Assembly (NCBI RefSeq): GCF_003432075.1
Contig: NZ_QWBU01000021.1
Span: forward strand, 1-44,199
DNA length: 44,199 nucleotides
Origin: Shinella sp. WSJ-2
Lineage (GTDB): Bacteria; Pseudomonadota; Alphaproteobacteria; Rhizobiales; Rhizobiaceae
Reading direction: 5' to 3'
Position 1 is the first letter of the stretch; the number at the start of each line of letters is the position of its first letter. Below, piece after piece: positions 41,605-44,199 of this stretch. A program made the translations under genes and the position numbers. The notes under the pieces were generated by a model. It was not told where the DNA came from and did not search any database. It saw nothing but the letters and a program-made list of their open reading frames with translations.

Positions 41605-42531
41605 GAGTGGCAGACAATGGCCCTGGCCGTCGTCATCTATGGCGGCTTTTTTGCCCTGACCTGGTTGTGGCAGTCGTTGCCGCTCCTGCTTGTCATCCTC
41701 TTTGGCGGCTGGTTGATCGCTTGGCACGGATCGCTGCAGCATGAGGTGATCCATGGCCATCCGACCCGCAGCCGCCGTTTCAACGACGCGCTCGGCTGGC
41801 CGCCCCTGTCCCTTTGGTTACCCTATGCCATCTACCGTGAAGGTCACCTGACCCACCACCGCGACGAGCACTTGACGGATCCCATCGAAGATCCGGAATC
41901 GTCCTATCTCACCCAGGCCGCCTGGGAGCGCATGGGGCGCTTCGGCCGCCTGATGGCGACCTGGAACTCCACGCTTTTCGGTCGTCTTACACTCGGGCCA
42001 TTGGTGATGATTGCAAGCTTCCTCGCGCAGGAGATGGCCGTGATCAGGGCCGGGGATCGGCAACGGGCGGCCCTGTGGGCACGACACGCACTCGGCGCGG
42101 CCGGGGTGCTCTTCTGGGTGTCATGGATATGCGAGATGCCGCTCTGGCTTTATCTCTTCGGTTTCGTCTACGTTGGCGCGGCGCTGAGCCGGCTGCGCTC
42201 CTATGCCGAACATCGTTATGCCGACCACCACGACGAGCGCACCGCCATCGTCGAAAACAGTCCGGTCTTCGGTCTTCTGTTTCTTTACAACAACCTGCAT
42301 GTGCTGCATCACCAGCGCCCGGCAGTGCCCTGGTACCGGATCCCCGCTCTCTACCGCCGTCACAGAAATGCGCTCGTCGCGATCAATGGCGGGCTTGTCT
42401 ATGACGGCTACTGGGACATCGCGCGTCGTTTTCTGCTGAAGCCACACGACCAGACGTGCCATCCCCGGCATCAGGAAAGACCGACTGACGGAGGGCTCGG
42501 GATGGCCGCATCTGGTCTAAAAGCGAACTAG
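41590..42531 (+). CDS. Fatty acid desaturase family membrane protein
   Basis: 313 residues from ATG 41590. All three histidine boxes that bind the di-iron centre are present: HEVIH at 51-55, HLTHH at 86-90 and HVLHH at 237-241, with four hydrophobic membrane segments between them. Expected role is insertion of a double bond or hydroxylation in a lipid acyl chain or carotenoid-like substrate. The family part starts at about residue 5 (FEWQTMALAV). The start codon lies in sequence that also reads as the end of the SpvB-type fragment, so the original start and promoter may have been lost; no ribosome binding site is evident. Confidence 0.8.
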   Translation: MSSRFEWQTMALAVVIYGGFFALTWLWQSLPLLLVILFGGWLIAWHGSLQHEVIHGHPTRSRRFNDALGWPPLSLWLPYAIYREGHLTHHRDEHLTDPIEDPESSYLTQAAWERMGRFGRLMATWNSTLFGRLTLGPLVMIASFLAQEMAVIRAGDRQRAALWARHALGAAGVLFWVSWICEMPLWLYLFGFVYVGAALSRLRSYAEHRYADHHDERTAIVENSPVFGLLFLYNNLHVLHHQRPAVPWYRIPALYRRHRNALVAINGGLVYDGYWDIARRFLLKPHDQTCHPRHQERPTDGGLGMAASGLKAN

Positions 42532-42556
42532 GCCGCTTCCGCCGCGCGCCGCGGCC
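42531..42556. terminator. GC-rich inverted repeat after the desaturase gene
   Basis: GGCCGC (42531-42536) and GCGGCC (42551-42556) pair around a GC-rich 14-base spacer, directly at the desaturase stop and in the gap to the convergent barrel gene. ACTTTACT follows. A weak bidirectional terminator is possible. Confidence 0.3.
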
Positions 42557-42703
42557 ACTTTACTCCTTGCCGTCCCTGTGAAGTCGTTTCCCTCGGGTGA
42601 CCCGGGTAGCAGCTGCCACGCTGTTACTCGCCAAGGCATGGTGAACCCAGCTAGCCTATTCATGGCTGTGCGGCCGGAGTTTTGCGTTTCATTACACTGT
42701 TCG

Positions 42704-44134
42704 TCAAAAACGCCCCCGCAGAGATGCGCTGAGCATGCGCCCAGGACCGGGAACGAGTGGCGCGACATCGACGACCTCATCGAAGACATTCGATAATCCG
42801 AATGACAGTGAAAGGCGTCGGTCTTCCGATTCCCAGCCCGCGCCGACATCCGTGACAAAAGCGTCCCCCATCCAAACGGTCTCTCCCGAGGCTCCATGTA
42901 CGTCCCGCGTGAACGAGACGCGCTTGCCGATGTAGCTTTCCGCAATAAAGAATGTGAAACGCTCGGGGCTCATATAACTGAAGCCGATACGGCCCGTATG
43001 TTCGGGCACCATCGGCAACCAGTCGTCCCAGCCGGGTATCGGATTTCCGCTCAAAATGCGGGAATAGTTTGCGAAGAAGGTAACGCCTCCACCTATCCAA
43101 ACATTCGCATTCACGGTCAGACGATCAATCTGTGCCTCAGGAAACTGGAGAGAATATGAGTAGACAGGCGCACCGACTGAAAGGTTTTCGATATCTTGAT
43201 GCTGGTATTCGACGGCGGTGAAAAACCGTTCGGACCATTCCGCGTCCCAACGCAACATTGCCGTCTTGGTCTCCCCGAAGGCCGGGGGATTGTCGGCTCT
43301 CAGCCCCACAATGGTGAGCGGTGAGAGCGTGCTTCGCTCGCTGAGCGGAGTGCGCTCCGCGTAGGCCGCCCGTATATAATGCCCCTCCGTCAATTCCCAG
43401 GCTACACCGAGATGGGGATTGAAGCTCATGTCCTCAGTATCGTTTTGATTGTACCAATCCAGAAACAGATTGGCTTCCACTTCGATCTCGGGCGTCAGTT
43501 CAGCCATACCGCCGATCCAGGCACGAACGTTCTCGCCTTGGACATGGGTGCTGCTCGTTGGAAAACGAACTTTGAAAGAAGGACTGTCGAGATAATATCC
43601 CAAATAGGAAGTCGAAGTCTCGAACTCCGACCGCCCACCTTCAATGCCCCAACGCAACGTTACGTCATCAGCGACCTCAAAGAGATGAGAAAGGCCGAGC
43701 TTCAATGAGAACTCGTCTTGCTCCACGTCCAAGTCATAACCTTCCGCCGGATCACGGTCGAAATAGTAGTCCTGCAGGGCGTTTCGTCCGGATCGGTCAA
43801 TGATGGAGCTGAACAGCCCGACATTCAGCACATTGTGATACGCGAACGTGTGGCTCCAGCCGAGAAACATGTCGAGGCCATCGGCATTCAGCGTATCGCC
43901 ACGCGTTACGTCCAGGCCATCGCTGATGGCGCCGTCGAAGGAAACGCCCCCCTCCACATGTACCCCATTCAGATATCCGACGATCCGATCGTCTGGTGTA
44001 AGCTGGGCACCGAATACCGTCAGCGAATTTATGTTCTGCGCAGTCTGATCGGCAAAGGACGGGTTCATGTAGTGTTGATTGCCACTGAGAACTGACCCGG
44101 CATAGCCCGATATTTCCATTGAGAATTGACCCAT
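42704..44134 (-). CDS. TonB-dependent receptor-like outer-membrane beta-barrel, plug domain absent
   Basis: 476 residues made of alternating amphipathic strands with aromatic girdles, for example HNVLNVGLFSS, DVTLRWGIEGGRSEFE, FFTAVEYQHQDIENLS and VTFFANYSRILSGNPIPGWD, ending in LSASLRGRF with the terminal Phe typical of proteins inserted by the BAM machinery. The strand pattern and ending resemble the C-terminal barrel of TonB-dependent receptors. No plug domain, TonB box or signal peptide is encoded: an in-frame TGA at 44138-44140 lies two codons before the ATG at 44134. It is either the broken 3' part of a larger receptor gene or a misframed start. Confidence 0.65.
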   Translation of the reverse strand: MGQFSMEISGYAGSVLSGNQHYMNPSFADQTAQNINSLTVFGAQLTPDDRIVGYLNGVHVEGGVSFDGAISDGLDVTRGDTLNADGLDMFLGWSHTFAYHNVLNVGLFSSIIDRSGRNALQDYYFDRDPAEGYDLDVEQDEFSLKLGLSHLFEVADDVTLRWGIEGGRSEFETSTSYLGYYLDSPSFKVRFPTSSTHVQGENVRAWIGGMAELTPEIEVEANLFLDWYNQNDTEDMSFNPHLGVAWELTEGHYIRAAYAERTPLSERSTLSPLTIVGLRADNPPAFGETKTAMLRWDAEWSERFFTAVEYQHQDIENLSVGAPVYSYSLQFPEAQIDRLTVNANVWIGGGVTFFANYSRILSGNPIPGWDDWLPMVPEHTGRIGFSYMSPERFTFFIAESYIGKRVSFTRDVHGASGETVWMGDAFVTDVGAGWESEDRRLSLSFGLSNVFDEVVDVAPLVPGPGRMLSASLRGRF

Positions 44135-44145
44135 GTTTCAACCGT

Positions 44146-44168
44146 CCCTCGCGAGTTTTCAGCGAGGG
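44146..44168. repeat. Hairpin upstream of the barrel frame
   Basis: CCCTCGC (44146-44152) pairs with GCGAGGG (44162-44168) around a 9-base loop, 12 bases upstream of the barrel ATG on the minus strand. Its function is unclear. It may be a stop-translation scar or a terminator of a gene beyond the window. Confidence 0.35.
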
Positions 44169-44199
44169 CTGTGGAGTGATTGACATGGCGTTACTGAGC

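Noticed and set aside
39963-41636. A 557-codon minus-strand frame opposite the SpvB-type fragment.
   Set aside because: The plus strand shows a signal peptide and SpvB domain; the antisense translation is Arg-rich and featureless.
40044-41744. Reading the whole 566-codon frame as one intact SpvB-type protein.
   Set aside because: The last ~45 residues lie over the start of the desaturase in another frame and have no RHS character, so the family sequence ends near 41600.
42531-42703. Possible small gene in the gap between desaturase and barrel.
   Set aside because: Short frames here overlap the barrel's 3' end or lack ribosome binding sites; no convincing coding signal.

Overview
The window is high-GC DNA from an alphaproteobacterium, most likely Rhizobiaceae (Rhizobium/Agrobacterium/Ensifer/Shinella type). 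I infer this from the density of sugar ABC importers with LacI-type regulators, the FrcA-like and RbsA-like ATPases, a small charged DUF6481-like protein, and a rhizobial-style intergenic palindrome. No rRNA, tRNA, CRISPR array or replication origin was recognised.

Layout. (1) 1-1506: small rhizobial-type hypothetical genes and the stump of an RpiR-family regulator. (2) 1523-8537: an inositol-type polyol module. A minus-strand operon encodes binding protein, permease, ATPase, a hydroxypyruvate-isomerase-like TIM barrel and an inositol-2-dehydrogenase-like enzyme. Divergently, a LacI regulator is followed by iolE (inosose dehydratase). Two near-identical LacI-type operators lie between them. 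(3) 8610-11502: a quinone-oxidoreductase-like dehydrogenase, a TetR regulator, and a short-chain dehydrogenase gene cut off by an IS3-family remnant. (4) 11503-24796: a second sugar module with a divergent LacI regulator, a Tat-exported binding protein, two permeases, two different ATPases, and a set of oxidoreductase, isomerase, DUF4432 epimerase, SDR and lactonase enzymes that looks like an oxidative, lactone-forming sugar route, ending in a LacI/GntR-type regulator.

(5) 24856-38828: a large divergon. Leftward run a 398-aa binding protein, a tandem-type ATPase split into two genes, two permeases and an M24 metallopeptidase-fold enzyme. Rightward run a class III CoA-transferase, a binding-protein-like protein without a signal peptide, an enoyl-CoA hydratase, a complete ribose-type importer and a fumarylacetoacetate-hydrolase-fold enzyme, closed by a clear intrinsic terminator. 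The shared promoter carries two copies of GTTAGCGCTCA. Sugar-type importers coupled to CoA-thioester chemistry is the least explained system here. (6) 38981-44199: a scar region with a beheaded parD plus intact parE, an intact relB plus a truncated relE, the first ~515 codons of an SpvB/RHS-type protein running into a fatty acid desaturase, and an outer-membrane beta-barrel lacking its plug.

The three catabolic modules share a logic: import by ABC transporters, LacI-family control, and oxidation or isomerisation by Gfo/Idh/MocA, TIM-barrel and SDR enzymes. Module boundaries coincide with broken genes (RpiR stump, IS3 remnant, toxin-antitoxin fragments), suggesting assembly by insertion and deletion. 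Substrates are inferred, not proven; only the inositol assignment for module 2 has direct support, from iolE.
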